Part shown: piece by piece, positions 1-7,486 of the stretch
How positions within the stretch are numbered: position 1 is the stretch's first letter
How the letters are laid out: every line of letters begins with the position of its first letter
Source: Nocardioides limicola
GTDB lineage: Bacteria > Actinomycetota > Actinomycetes > Propionibacteriales > Nocardioidaceae
Length of the DNA stretch: 64,000 bases
Assembly: GCF_016827675.1 (NCBI RefSeq)
Contig: NZ_JAERJA010000001.1
Coordinates: 1-64,000 of the forward strand
Direction of reading: 5' to 3'
Position numbers and translations under genes: made by a program
Notes under the pieces: generated by a model
What the model saw: the letters and a program-made list of their open reading frames with translations, nothing else
What the model was told of the DNA's origin: nothing
Database searches by the model: none

Positions 1-910
1 ACGAGGCACTGACCCGGTTCGACCCCGAGGAGGCCGAACAGCGCCGCCTCGACGGCCTCGAGGGTCGCCGGGTCGACATCGACCTCGATGACCTGATCGA
101 TGGGCAGGTCTGCCACGCCCGCGTAAACGGGGTCATCGACGCCGCCGACGCGCTCGACCTCCAAGAAGCCCTCACCACCCTGGCCGCGCAGTACCGCGAC
201 CTGGGATCCCTGGAATCGTTGAACGTACGCCGCGCCAAAGCCCTCGGCGAGCTGGCCCGCACCCAACTCCACCTCCACCTCGACGACCGCGGGGACAGTG
301 GCGGGGGTCTCGAGACACCGCGGGTGACGGAGCGGTGGGTCGGTGGTCGAGTGTCGGCGAGGGACGAGCCGATGTATCGAGGCCACCCACCCGGCGGGTG
401 GTGTTGCATGTGCATCTGTCCGAGGATGCGGTTCAGGGGTTCGGGGACGGGATCGCCCGGGTGGAGACGATCCTGGGGAAGCGGGATCGGTTGGTGACGT
501 TTGAGCAGCTCACCGAATGGTGTGAGGGCGCCCAGGTCACCGTCCAACCCGTCCTGGATCTTCACGAGACGTTGATGTCGACGGGGTATCAGCCCTCGGG
601 CAGGTTGCGGGAGCAGGTGGTCGGGAACAACCCGACGTGTGTGTTCCCGCACTGCCACCGGCCGGCCAGGACCAGCGATCTGGACCATGTCGAACCCTGG
701 CGCGACGACGGTGGCGGTGGCCGGACCGACTCCACGAACCTGGCGCCGTTGTGTCGTACCCACCACAGGGCGAAGACCCACCTGGGGTGGACCTACACGA
801 TGCTGATCCCTGGTGAGTACCTGTGGACCAGCCCCCAAGGCCGCTCGTATCACCGTGGACCCGACGGCAGCAGTCCCGTCGACCCACCACGAGATACACC
901 CCGCCCCTGA
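1..910 (+). pseudogene. DUF222/HNH endonuclease, 5' truncated by window edge and frameshifted
   Basis: This is the 3' part of a DUF222 plus HNH nuclease gene, a family repeated many times in actinobacterial genomes and often of unknown role. The upstream part reads in the frame starting at base 3 up to about base 300 (RAKALGELARTQLHLHLDD), typical of the end of DUF222. The family continues in another frame from about base 395 (RRVVLHVHLSEDAV). The HNH core follows, with CVFPHCHRPA, DLDHVEPW and NLAPLCRTHH, and stops with TGA at 908-910. Between the halves lies a REP-like palindrome at 342-387 with flanking repeat sequence. The insertion changes frame, so the protein is probably broken. A sequencing error is less likely because the extra sequence is a recognisable repeat. 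Confidence 0.8.
342..387 (+). repeat. REP-like palindrome inside the HNH gene
   Basis: This 46-bp element begins GGTGGTCGAGTG and ends TCGAGGCCACC. It contains an inner stem TCGGC (354-358) and GCCGA (368-372). The same element in the opposite orientation occurs at 963-1009 and 1098-1144, where the inner stem is CCGCC/GGCGG. The ends are kept and the stem is changed on both sides, as expected for a palindrome kept by base pairing. Confidence 0.75.
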
Positions 911-959
911 CCCCGCACCCCCACCGGCTGCGGGGCCACCGGCCTGCCCCGTGCCACCC

Positions 960-1217
960 GGGGGTGGCCTCGATACACCGCCTCGCAAGCTCGGCGGCAC
1001 TCGACCACCGAACAGGCGCGGCACTCGACCACCGAGCACGGTGGTGTGGTTCGGCGGTCGAGTAGCGAGCGTCAGCGAGCGTCCGCGCGACCTCGGGGGT
1101 GGCCTCGATACACCGCCTCGCAAGCTCGGCGGCACTCGACCACCGAACAGGCACGGCACTCGACCACCGAATGCAGGCGGCACTCGACCACCGAATGCAG
1201 GCGGCACTCGACCACCG
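960..1217. repeat. cluster of REP-like palindromes and tandem units
   Basis: The 338 bp between the HNH remnant and the next gene are mostly repeat. Two copies of a 47-bp palindrome lie at 963-1009 and 1098-1144. They belong to a longer direct repeat, 960-1035 against 1095-1170, offset by 135 bp with one mismatch. An inverted partial copy (GGTCGAGTAGCGAGCG) lies near 1056-1071. At 1171-1217 a 24-bp unit ending ACTCGACCACCG is repeated twice in tandem. No gene is supported here. Confidence 0.8.
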
Positions 1218-1248
1218 GACAGGCGACGCATTCGGCCAGCAGGGGGGA

Positions 1249-1812
1249 CTACGCCCACTCGCCGGGGCCGACTACGGCGTACCGCGAACACACGAACGCG
1301 CCGTTGCGTCCGGTCTCGAGGAGTCGCAGCGCAAGCCGTCGAGGCAGGAGCGGTCGACCCGAGCCCAGGGTGACCGGGGCGACGTAGGTGATCACCTCGT
1401 CCAGCAGGCCGGCGTCCGCGAACTGCCCGGCCAGATCGCCGCCTCCGACCACCCACAGATCCTTCCCCTCGGCTGCCGCCGCCATCTCGTCGTACACGGT
1501 GGCGACCGGCCCGGCCGCGAACCGTACGTCCGCCCCGGCGACGGGCGCCAGGTCGCGGCTGGTCATCACCCACGTCGGGATTCGGTAGGGCCACACCGAC
1601 CCGGTCTCCGTGACCATCTCCCGCTGGTGGTCGAGCACCCACTCGTACGTCGTGGACCCCATCACCACCGCGCCGATGCCGGCGAAGAACTCGTCGTAGT
1701 TGAAGAGACCGTCCCGTTCCTGCTCCTGCGGGAACAGCCAGGCGAGCGAATCCTCGGGGTCGGCGATGAATCCGTCCAGCGTGGTCGCGGTGTAGTAGGT
1801 CAGCGTCGGCAT
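1249..1812 (-). CDS. dihydrofolate reductase family protein (RibD C-terminal fold)
   Basis: This 187-residue protein has the RibD C-terminal/DHFR-like fold. It starts TLTYYTATTLDGFIADPEDS, then has AVVMGSTTYEWVL near residue 50 and the nucleotide-binding stretch LWVVGGGDLAGQF, as in NADPH-dependent reductases. The substrate is unknown; such proteins are often annotated as deaminase/reductase without a role. The ATG at 1812 lies one base downstream of the stop of the AraC/DinB-type regulator gene, so the two form one transcript. Longer upstream reading in this frame would overlap that gene and is not needed. Confidence 0.85.
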   Translation of the reverse strand: MPTLTYYTATTLDGFIADPEDSLAWLFPQEQERDGLFNYDEFFAGIGAVVMGSTTYEWVLDHQREMVTETGSVWPYRIPTWVMTSRDLAPVAGADVRFAAGPVATVYDEMAAAAEGKDLWVVGGGDLAGQFADAGLLDEVITYVAPVTLGSGRPLLPRRLALRLLETGRNGAFVCSRYAVVGPGEWA

Positions 1813-1813
1813 C

Positions 1814-2731
1814 TCAGTGTTCCTCTCCGTCGGCTTCACCACGCAGTGACCGCAGCCATCCGATCGGGTCCCCGTCGTCGGTCTCCACCCCGGCGGCGCG
1901 GAACAGGTGCCGAGCGAGCAGGCGCCGGTGCGCGCTGAAGGCGAGCACGTGGGTGAGGACATGGGCGAGCTGGAAGCTCTCCGGAGGCTCGCAGCGCGCA
2001 TCGATCAGCCGGTCGTCCCAGGCGCCTCGACGTTCCAGGTCCCGCACCATGGCGAGCCAGCGCGGCGCGGTGGCCTCGTGCCGTTCCCACAGGTCGACCG
2101 CCTCGACATGCTCCGGCTGCGGCGGCATCGCGTCTCCGTTGATCGCAGCCAGCCACACCTCGCGGGTCCTCACGTGATGTGACAGCACCTGAGCCAGCGA
2201 CTCCTCCGGGCCGTCCCACGCCAGCACCACCAGGCCGGGCATCCGCACCCGGTGGAACTCCGCAGGGTCCACAGCCTTGGCGAGGTCGAGCAGGTACCGG
2301 GTGTCGCCCAGGTCGTGGCCGACCAACTGTTCGGTGAGAGGGTTCATGGCCTGCTCCGTGGAGTGCACCCACAACGACATGGGCGGGTGGAAATGGATGC
2401 CGTTGGGCGCCGGCAGCCAGTGCCCGGCACCCGGGCTGCTCGGCGGATGCCCGAAGGCGCGCGAGAAGGCCCGGCTGAACCCCTCGACCGACTCGTAGCC
2501 GGCCGCCCAGGCGGCCTCGGTGACACTGCTCCCGTTCCCCAGTTGCCAGGCGGCGCGTTCCAGCATCAGCCGGCGTCGCATCGCCACCGGGGCCTCGCCG
2601 GTAGCGCCGGAGAGCAGCCGGCTGAAGTGGTACGGCGAGGAATGGGCGCCGTCCGCCATCTCGCCCAACGTCCGGTTGTCCTCGTCGAGGGCCGCGTCGA
2701 GCAGTTGGCGAAGCCGATCACGATCACTCAT
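1814..2731 (-). CDS. AraC-family regulator with DinB-like C-terminal domain
   Basis: The first ~110 of 305 residues form an AraC/XylS DNA-binding domain with two helix-turn-helix segments (SSPYHFSRLLSGATGE and VTEAAWAAGYESVEGFSRAF). The rest resembles a DinB/YfiT four-helix bundle with possible metal-binding histidines (LSHHVRTREVW and HVLTHVLAFSAHRR). This makes it a regulator fused to a possible small-molecule or metal-binding domain. The start ATG at 2731 is chosen because the family usually begins close to the first helix; an ATG at 2758 adds nine residues. It heads an operon with the reductase downstream and may control it. Confidence 0.8.
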   Translation of the reverse strand: MSDRDRLRQLLDAALDEDNRTLGEMADGAHSSPYHFSRLLSGATGEAPVAMRRRLMLERAAWQLGNGSSVTEAAWAAGYESVEGFSRAFSRAFGHPPSSPGAGHWLPAPNGIHFHPPMSLWVHSTEQAMNPLTEQLVGHDLGDTRYLLDLAKAVDPAEFHRVRMPGLVVLAWDGPEESLAQVLSHHVRTREVWLAAINGDAMPPQPEHVEAVDLWERHEATAPRWLAMVRDLERRGAWDDRLIDARCEPPESFQLAHVLTHVLAFSAHRRLLARHLFRAAGVETDDGDPIGWLRSLRGEADGEEH

Positions 2732-2791
2732 GCGGACCAGTCTGCGCGGTGACGCCACCTCGCCCCTTGACCGTCCTTGCTCAGCTGGTCG

Positions 2792-3853
2792 CTATCTGTC
2801 CCGCTTGGTGGCGGCGGCCGCCAGAGCCCGCAGGGCGTCCTGGGCGACCGCGCTCACCCCGGACCGCTCCAGCGCGGCCAGCGAGGTGGCGGCGAGTTCA
2901 TCGATCATCGACTCCACCTGGAGACGCGCCCCGGAGGACTCGATGACCTCGCACAGTCGCGCCACCTCGGCGGCGGTCAACTCCTTGCCCAGGGACCGGT
3001 CCAGCAGGTCCGCGTCCGCAGCGGCGGCGGACTCCAGGGCCAGCGCGATCAGGACGGTGCGCTTCCCCTCGACCAGATCGTCGCCGGCCGGCTTCCCAGT
3101 GCTGGCCGGGTCCCCGAAGACCCCGAGCACGTCGTCGCGCAGTTGGAAGGCCTCGCCCAGCGGCAGCCCGAAGGCAGTGAGCTCCTCGATCGTCCCCGGG
3201 CCCGCACCGGCCAGCGCGGCACCGATGTGCAGCGGCCGCTCGATCGAGTACTTGGCCGACTTGAACCGCAGCACCGTCATCGCGGTGGCCACGTCGGCGC
3301 GGCCACGCGCCTGCACCGACACATCCAGGAACTGGCCGGCGACCACCTCGGTGCGGCACACGTCGAAGAAGTCCAGGCCCGTGCCCACCTGCGGCAGTCC
3401 ACTGTGCCGCAGGAGCTCATCGGCCCACGTCAGCAACAAGTCACCGAGCAGGATGGCGGTGGCGGTGCCGTACTGCTCGGGATCCCCGGTCCAGCCGTCG
3501 CCTCGGTGCTGCGCCGCGAACGCCCGGTGGGTCGCCGGCCGGCCGCGCCGGGTGTCGGAGTCGTCCATCACGTCGTCGTGCACCAAGGCGCTGGCATGCA
3601 GCAACTCCAGGGCGGCGCAGGCCCGGAACAGGGCGGCGGGATCGGCCACCTCGGGCTGAACCGCCCGATAGCCCCACCAACAGAACGCGGCGCGCAACCG
3701 CTTGCCACCCGCGACCGTCACCCGGGCCTCATCCAGCAACCGGGTCGCGTCAGCGCCCAACGGCGCCAACCGCTCCTGCTGAGCCGCCAGGAACTCGTCC
3801 AGGGTCTGCTGGATCGAATCCCGGAAGGAGGCCGCGTCCCAATGAGTGCTCAC
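2792..3853 (-). CDS. polyprenyl diphosphate synthase (trans-isoprenyl, IdsA/GrcC type)
   Basis: This trans-isoprenyl diphosphate synthase condenses isopentenyl diphosphate onto an allylic diphosphate. The first aspartate-rich motif is HDDVMDD (residues 92-98, GTG start) and the second is LRDDVLGVFGD around residue 235. The diphosphate-binding GGKRLR lies at 49-54. At 353 residues the length is normal. The two alanines five and four places before the first motif (HASAL) fit a long-chain enzyme, but chain length cannot be read with certainty. The GTG at 3853 is preferred over an ATG at 3898, which would place 15 unusual residues inside the divergent promoter region shared with metF. The same order, isoprenyl synthase divergent from metF, is known in mycobacteria. 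Confidence 0.9.
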   Translation of the reverse strand: MSTHWDAASFRDSIQQTLDEFLAAQQERLAPLGADATRLLDEARVTVAGGKRLRAAFCWWGYRAVQPEVADPAALFRACAALELLHASALVHDDVMDDSDTRRGRPATHRAFAAQHRGDGWTGDPEQYGTATAILLGDLLLTWADELLRHSGLPQVGTGLDFFDVCRTEVVAGQFLDVSVQARGRADVATAMTVLRFKSAKYSIERPLHIGAALAGAGPGTIEELTAFGLPLGEAFQLRDDVLGVFGDPASTGKPAGDDLVEGKRTVLIALALESAAAADADLLDRSLGKELTAAEVARLCEVIESSGARLQVESMIDELAATSLAALERSGVSAVAQDALRALAAAATKRDR

Positions 3854-3923
3854 GGCGCGAGCGTATCCGGCGTCCGATCTGGCCCGGTCGGTGGACAAAG
3901 GTCCCGACGCGGGGAGTCGCCTC

Positions 3924-3929
3924 TACGCT
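3924..3929 (+). promoter_or_regulatory. candidate -10 element of metF
   Basis: TACGCT ends six bases before the metF ATG at 3936, which predicts a transcript starting at or next to the start codon. No convincing -35 was seen. Confidence 0.4.
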
Positions 3930-3935
3930 TTGACC

Positions 3936-4829
3936 ATGGTCGATGTCACTGACGAACGCAGCATCGCGGCGCGGATCCGCGCCGGCCAGCAGTCGTTCTC
4001 GTTCGAGTTCTTCCCGCCCAAGGACGACGAGGGCGAGAAGGTGCTGTGGCAGTCGATCTCCGAACTCGAGCCGCTCAAGCCGACCTTCGTCTCGGTCACC
4101 TACGGGGCCGGTGGCCAGACCCGTGACCGCACGGTGGCGATCACCGGCCGGATCGCCAGCGAGACCAGCCTGTTGCCGATGGCACACCTCACCTGCGTCG
4201 GTCACACCAGCGACGAGGTCCGCAGCATCCTCGCCGACCTCACCGACGCCGGGGTACGCAACGTGCTGGCGCTCCGGGGTGACCCGCCGGCCGGCCCCGG
4301 GACCCCCTGGGTGGGCACCGAGGGAGGCGTCGACTACGCCAGCGATCTGGTCGCACTGATCAAGGAGACCGTCGGCTCCTGCGTGGGCGTGGCCGCGTTC
4401 CCCGAAGGGCACCGGGACGCGCCGACCCTCGACGACGATGCCAAGGCACTGCGCGCCAAGTACGACGCCGGTGCGGAGTTCGCGATCACCGAGATGGTGT
4501 TGCGGGCCAGCGACTATTTCGGACTGGTGGAGCGCGCCCAGGACCACGGGGTCGACTTCCCGATCCTGCCCGGCATCATGCCCATCCTGAACTACAACTC
4601 GATGCAGCGGATGGTCGAGCTCTCCGGCCGAGAGATCCCCGACGAGGTCCGAGCGCGGCTGGAACCGCTCCGCGACGACCCGGCCGCGTTGCGGGCCGAG
4701 GGCATCCGGATCGCCACCGAGTTGTGTCAGGACCTGCTCGCCGGCGGCGCACCGGGGCTGCACTTCTACACGTTGAACCGGTCCAAGGCGACCCGGGAGA
4801 TCTTCGCGGCGCTGCGGCTGGGCGACTGA
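3936..4829 (+). CDS. metF: 5,10-methylenetetrahydrofolate reductase
   Basis: MetF reduces 5,10-methylene-THF to 5-methyl-THF for methionine synthesis, using FAD. The 297-residue protein has the family blocks FSFEFFPPKDDEGE near residue 20, SVTYGAGGQTRDRT near 50, LALRGDPP near 110, and AGAEFAITEM, followed by ILPGIMPILNY in the C-terminal half. Its length matches bacterial MetF, without the regulatory domain of eukaryotic enzymes. The ATG at 3936 sits just behind a candidate -10 box, so the message may be leaderless. It is convergent with the oxidoreductase gene at 4837, only seven bases away. Confidence 0.95.
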   Translation: MVDVTDERSIAARIRAGQQSFSFEFFPPKDDEGEKVLWQSISELEPLKPTFVSVTYGAGGQTRDRTVAITGRIASETSLLPMAHLTCVGHTSDEVRSILADLTDAGVRNVLALRGDPPAGPGTPWVGTEGGVDYASDLVALIKETVGSCVGVAAFPEGHRDAPTLDDDAKALRAKYDAGAEFAITEMVLRASDYFGLVERAQDHGVDFPILPGIMPILNYNSMQRMVELSGREIPDEVRARLEPLRDDPAALRAEGIRIATELCQDLLAGGAPGLHFYTLNRSKATREIFAALRLGD

Positions 4830-4836
4830 GCCTGCC

Positions 4837-6141
4837 TCAGCGGGCCGGCCCGATCGCCTCCGCGACCAGCGCCGCCGACAGGCCGACGAACGGGATCCCG
4901 GCTCCGGGTGTCGCGTGCGCCCCGGCGGCGTACACCCCCGGCACCGGGGTGGCCGGGCCGACTCGTTCGGTGACCGTGGACCGCCCCTGCCAGAGCACGC
5001 CCATCGGTGAGCCGGCCCAGTGCTCGGCCTGCTCCTTGGGAGACCGGTCGATCCGGGTCACCAGGTGCCGCCGCACGTCCAAGCCCTGGCGGGCCATCGC
5101 GTTCAGGATGTCCTCGGACAACCGACCCCGACCGAGCACCGTCCAGGCCGCTCCGCCCTCGGGCGCTCGTCCGCCGGGTCTCACGGTCAGCTCCGCGTCG
5201 CCGTGCAGCACCACCTCGGAGGTCAGTTCCGGGATCTCGCCGTCCAGGCCCAGGTGGCAGACCACCGGCGGGATCGCCGGCATCGTCCGCGCCACGTGCC
5301 GGGCCAGCACCGGCAGTCGGCGCGGATCGATCGCGCACACCACCACGTCGGTGTCCACCGGACCCGAGTCGGTGGCCACCGCGACCACGGCGCCCTCGCG
5401 CAACACCACGTCGGTGGCCGTGGTCTCGGTCAGCACCCGCACCTTCCGGGTCTCCAGCCGGGCGGCCAGGGCGTCGCGCAGTGCCACCATCCCGCCGGGG
5501 ATCGTCCAGGCTCCGAAGCGCTGCTCGACGTAGGCGTGCATGCCCATCCAGGCCGGGACGTTGCGAGGGTCGTGGCCGCCGAGCACGAACGGGTAGGCCG
5601 CCACCTGGCGCAGGCGCGGGTCCCGGAAGGTCTTGCGGAGACGCTTGTAGACCGACTCTCGGCTGCGCAGCAGGCGCTGCACCTGCTTGCTGGTGGTCTC
5701 CGGCAGCAGCGGCCGCTCCAGGTAGTCGCGACGGATCAGGTCCCAGTCGTCGGCGAAGGAGGCGACGTAGTCGCACCACAGGTCGCCGAGTCCGGCCTCG
5801 AGTTCCTCGAAGGCGTCGTACTGCACCCCTCGGGAGCCGCCGGGCAGCCGAACGCTGCTGCCGTCGGCGAACCGGTGCTCGCGGATCAGGTCCACGGCGA
5901 CCAGGTCCAGTTCGGCGTCGAGTTGCCGGCCGGACTTGCGGAACAGGTCCCGGACCACGCCCGGCAACAGCGTGGTGGTCGGGCCGGTGTCCCAGGTGAA
6001 CCCTCGGGCACTGATCGAGTCCAGGGCGCCGCCGAGGGTCGGCAGCCGCTCCACCAAGGTCACCTCGTGACCGAGCTTGGCGAGCCGTGCCGCGCTGGCC
6101 AGGCCGCCGAAGCCGCCGCCGATCACGGTCACCCGGGCCAT
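4837..6141 (-). CDS. phytoene desaturase-like FAD-dependent oxidoreductase
   Basis: This is a 434-residue flavoprotein. It has an N-terminal dinucleotide-binding motif VIGGGFGGLASAARLAKLGH (residues 6-25) with the following VTLVER acid. The phytoene desaturase/amine oxidase layout continues with LGGALDSISARGFTWDTGPT. The C-terminal FAD-binding block is GVYAAGAHATPGAGIPFVGL. Homologues include CrtI-type desaturases and many poorly known isoprenoid or quinone oxidoreductases. No phytoene synthase is nearby, so the substrate is open. The polyprenyl synthase at 2792-3853 makes an isoprenoid substrate plausible. It is cotranscribed with ybaK, whose stop lies one base beyond this start. Confidence 0.8.
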   Translation of the reverse strand: MARVTVIGGGFGGLASAARLAKLGHEVTLVERLPTLGGALDSISARGFTWDTGPTTTLLPGVVRDLFRKSGRQLDAELDLVAVDLIREHRFADGSSVRLPGGSRGVQYDAFEELEAGLGDLWCDYVASFADDWDLIRRDYLERPLLPETTSKQVQRLLRSRESVYKRLRKTFRDPRLRQVAAYPFVLGGHDPRNVPAWMGMHAYVEQRFGAWTIPGGMVALRDALAARLETRKVRVLTETTATDVVLREGAVVAVATDSGPVDTDVVVCAIDPRRLPVLARHVARTMPAIPPVVCHLGLDGEIPELTSEVVLHGDAELTVRPGGRAPEGGAAWTVLGRGRLSEDILNAMARQGLDVRRHLVTRIDRSPKEQAEHWAGSPMGVLWQGRSTVTERVGPATPVPGVYAAGAHATPGAGIPFVGLSAALVAEAIGPAR

Positions 6142-6142
6142 C

Positions 6143-6616
6143 TCAGGCCACCTCGATCTCGGTCGCGTCGGTCATCTTCAGCAGCTCCTCGTAGGTCGTG
6201 GAGAAGACGGCGGCCGGGTGGCCGGCCGCCGCCCAGATGACCGGGTGTCGTTGCAGCCACACGTCCAGGTACGTCGGCAGCGGGGCAGGGTGCGCGATCG
6301 GGGAGACGCCGCCGATCACCTGGCCGGTGTGCTGGCGGACGAACTCGGCTGCGGCGCGCCGCAGCGGCGGCAGGCCGAGGTCAGCGGCCACCTTGTCGGT
6401 GTCCACCCGGTGGGCGCCGGAGGTGAGCAGCAGGACCGGGGAGCCGTCGGCGTCGAAGACCAGGCTGTTCGCGATCGCGCCGACCTCGCAGCCGAGCGCC
6501 TCGGCGGCCAGGGCAGCGGTGTGCACCGAGTCGGGCAGCACCACCACGTCGCCGGTGCCGCCACGTCGCCCGAGCTCGGCGCGGAAGCGGGTGATCGACT
6601 CGTGCTCGCTGGTCAT
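6143..6616 (-). CDS. YbaK/EbsC-family aminoacyl-tRNA deacylase
   Basis: This 157-residue protein belongs to the YbaK/ProX editing-domain family, which hydrolyses mischarged tRNAs such as Cys-tRNA(Pro). Supporting blocks are ANSLVFDADGSPVLLLTSG, HRVDTDKVA and GQVIGGVSPIAHP, the last being a hallmark of the family. The length fits a free-standing trans-editing factor. It is the first gene of a two-gene operon with the flavoprotein and is divergent from the SOS-type operon that starts at 6755. Confidence 0.9.
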   Translation of the reverse strand: MTSEHESITRFRAELGRRGGTGDVVVLPDSVHTAALAAEALGCEVGAIANSLVFDADGSPVLLLTSGAHRVDTDKVAADLGLPPLRRAAAEFVRQHTGQVIGGVSPIAHPAPLPTYLDVWLQRHPVIWAAAGHPAAVFSTTYEELLKMTDATEIEVA

Positions 6617-6687
6617 GGACGAAGGCTACTGGGCGACCTCGTCGGCACTTGACCGGTTGTCGGAGGGGAGGTGTAACGTAGATCGTG

Positions 6688-6707
6688 CTTCGAAAGTATG
6701 TTCGAAG
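6688..6707 (+). promoter_or_regulatory. LexA (SOS) box
   Basis: The 20-bp stretch has perfect 7-bp palindromic arms, CTTCGAA and TTCGAAG, around AGTATG. Its core TCGAAAGTATGTTCGA differs at one base from the actinobacterial LexA consensus TCGAAC-N4-GTTCGA. It lies about 50 bp upstream of the GTG at 6755, the head of an operon containing DnaE2 and DinB, so LexA control is strongly suggested. It could also touch the divergent ybaK promoter. Confidence 0.85.
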
Positions 6708-6754
6708 TTGGCGTGGTTGGTGGGGTCGAGTGAGAGCAACGGAAGAGGTGCACT

Positions 6755-7036
6755 GTGCGCAAGTACGACGACCCCGTGGATGTGCGACGAGGCGGTGACG
6801 GGCCGGAGCAGTTCCTGTGGCACGGCCGGTTGTGGAAGGTGCGTGAGGTGATCGCCCACTGGGTGGAGACCGGCGCCTGGTGGCAGGCGGCGGTCGGCGC
6901 CGAGGGGCCGGTGGACCTGGTCGCCGAGCGGGAGCTGTGGCGGGTGGAGGCCGGCCGGGGCGTGGCCTCCGGCGTCTTCGACCTGGCCCTGGACAGCACC
7001 GACGGCCACTGGCAACTCGTCGGCTGCGCGGACTGA
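6755..7036 (+). CDS. DUF6504 family protein, first gene of the SOS-type operon
   Basis: This 93-residue soluble protein has a tryptophan-rich core (FLWHGRLWKVREVIAHWVE, then GAWWQAA). That pattern fits the small DUF6504 proteins found beside DinB and DnaE2 genes in actinobacteria. Its function is not known. It starts with GTG behind the ribosome-binding site GGAAGAGG, about 50 bp after the LexA box, and ends ten bases before the HEPN gene. Its fixed position suggests a helper of translesion synthesis, but that is inference from context only. Confidence 0.75.
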   Translation: MRKYDDPVDVRRGGDGPEQFLWHGRLWKVREVIAHWVETGAWWQAAVGAEGPVDLVAERELWRVEAGRGVASGVFDLALDSTDGHWQLVGCAD

Positions 7037-7045
7037 GGGGGAGCG

Positions 7046-7486
7046 ATGCAGACCAGTCCACACCTGCTGCCGGCCACCACACACGCCCAGTTGGCGCGTG
7101 CCGCTGAGTCGCTCCGGGAGGCGATCACCAGCACCGACGTGCCAGCCCGGTACGCCCACGCCCATGTCGCCGCGCTCCGGGCCGCAGCCGCGCTGCTCGC
7201 CGCCCGGGCCAGGCCCACGCCGGGCAGCCGTCCCCAACGCAACGCCTGGGTGCTACTGGCCCGAGTGGCCCCCGAACTGGCCGAATGGGCCACCCTGTTC
7301 GCTGCCGGGGCGTCCAAACGGGCTGCCGCCGAGGCCGGCTCCCGGCGGGCGGTCACCGAACGCGAGGCCGACGACCTGATCCGGGAGGCAGACCGCTTCC
7401 TGGCCGTGGTCGAGACCAGCCTCGGGCTGGCTCCGCACGCCCGGATCGAGCAGCAACTTCCGTGGCGTGCCGCGGCGGGAGCATGA
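7046..7486 (+). CDS. SAV_6107-type HEPN domain protein
   Basis: This 146-residue, mostly helical protein matches the SAV_6107-like HEPN family by its pattern. Marks are an N-terminal helix (LARAAESLREAI), an Ala-rich second helix (VAALRAAAALLAARARP), and a C-terminal TEREADDLIREADRFLAVVE. HEPN domains often carry an RX4-6H RNase motif. R35-YAHA-H40 has that spacing, but it sits in an earlier helix than usual, so catalysis is uncertain. The gene overlaps dnaE2 by four bases (ATGA), so they are translated together. Possible roles are an RNA-acting or scaffolding partner of the error-prone polymerase. Confidence 0.75.
   Translation: MQTSPHLLPATTHAQLARAAESLREAITSTDVPARYAHAHVAALRAAAALLAARARPTPGSRPQRNAWVLLARVAPELAEWATLFAAGASKRAAAEAGSRRAVTEREADDLIREADRFLAVVETSLGLAPHARIEQQLPWRAAAGA

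Noticed and set aside
813-1373. Open frames across the REP cluster
   Set aside because: The translations consist of the repeat itself (for example RPPNRHGTRPP) and match no protein family.
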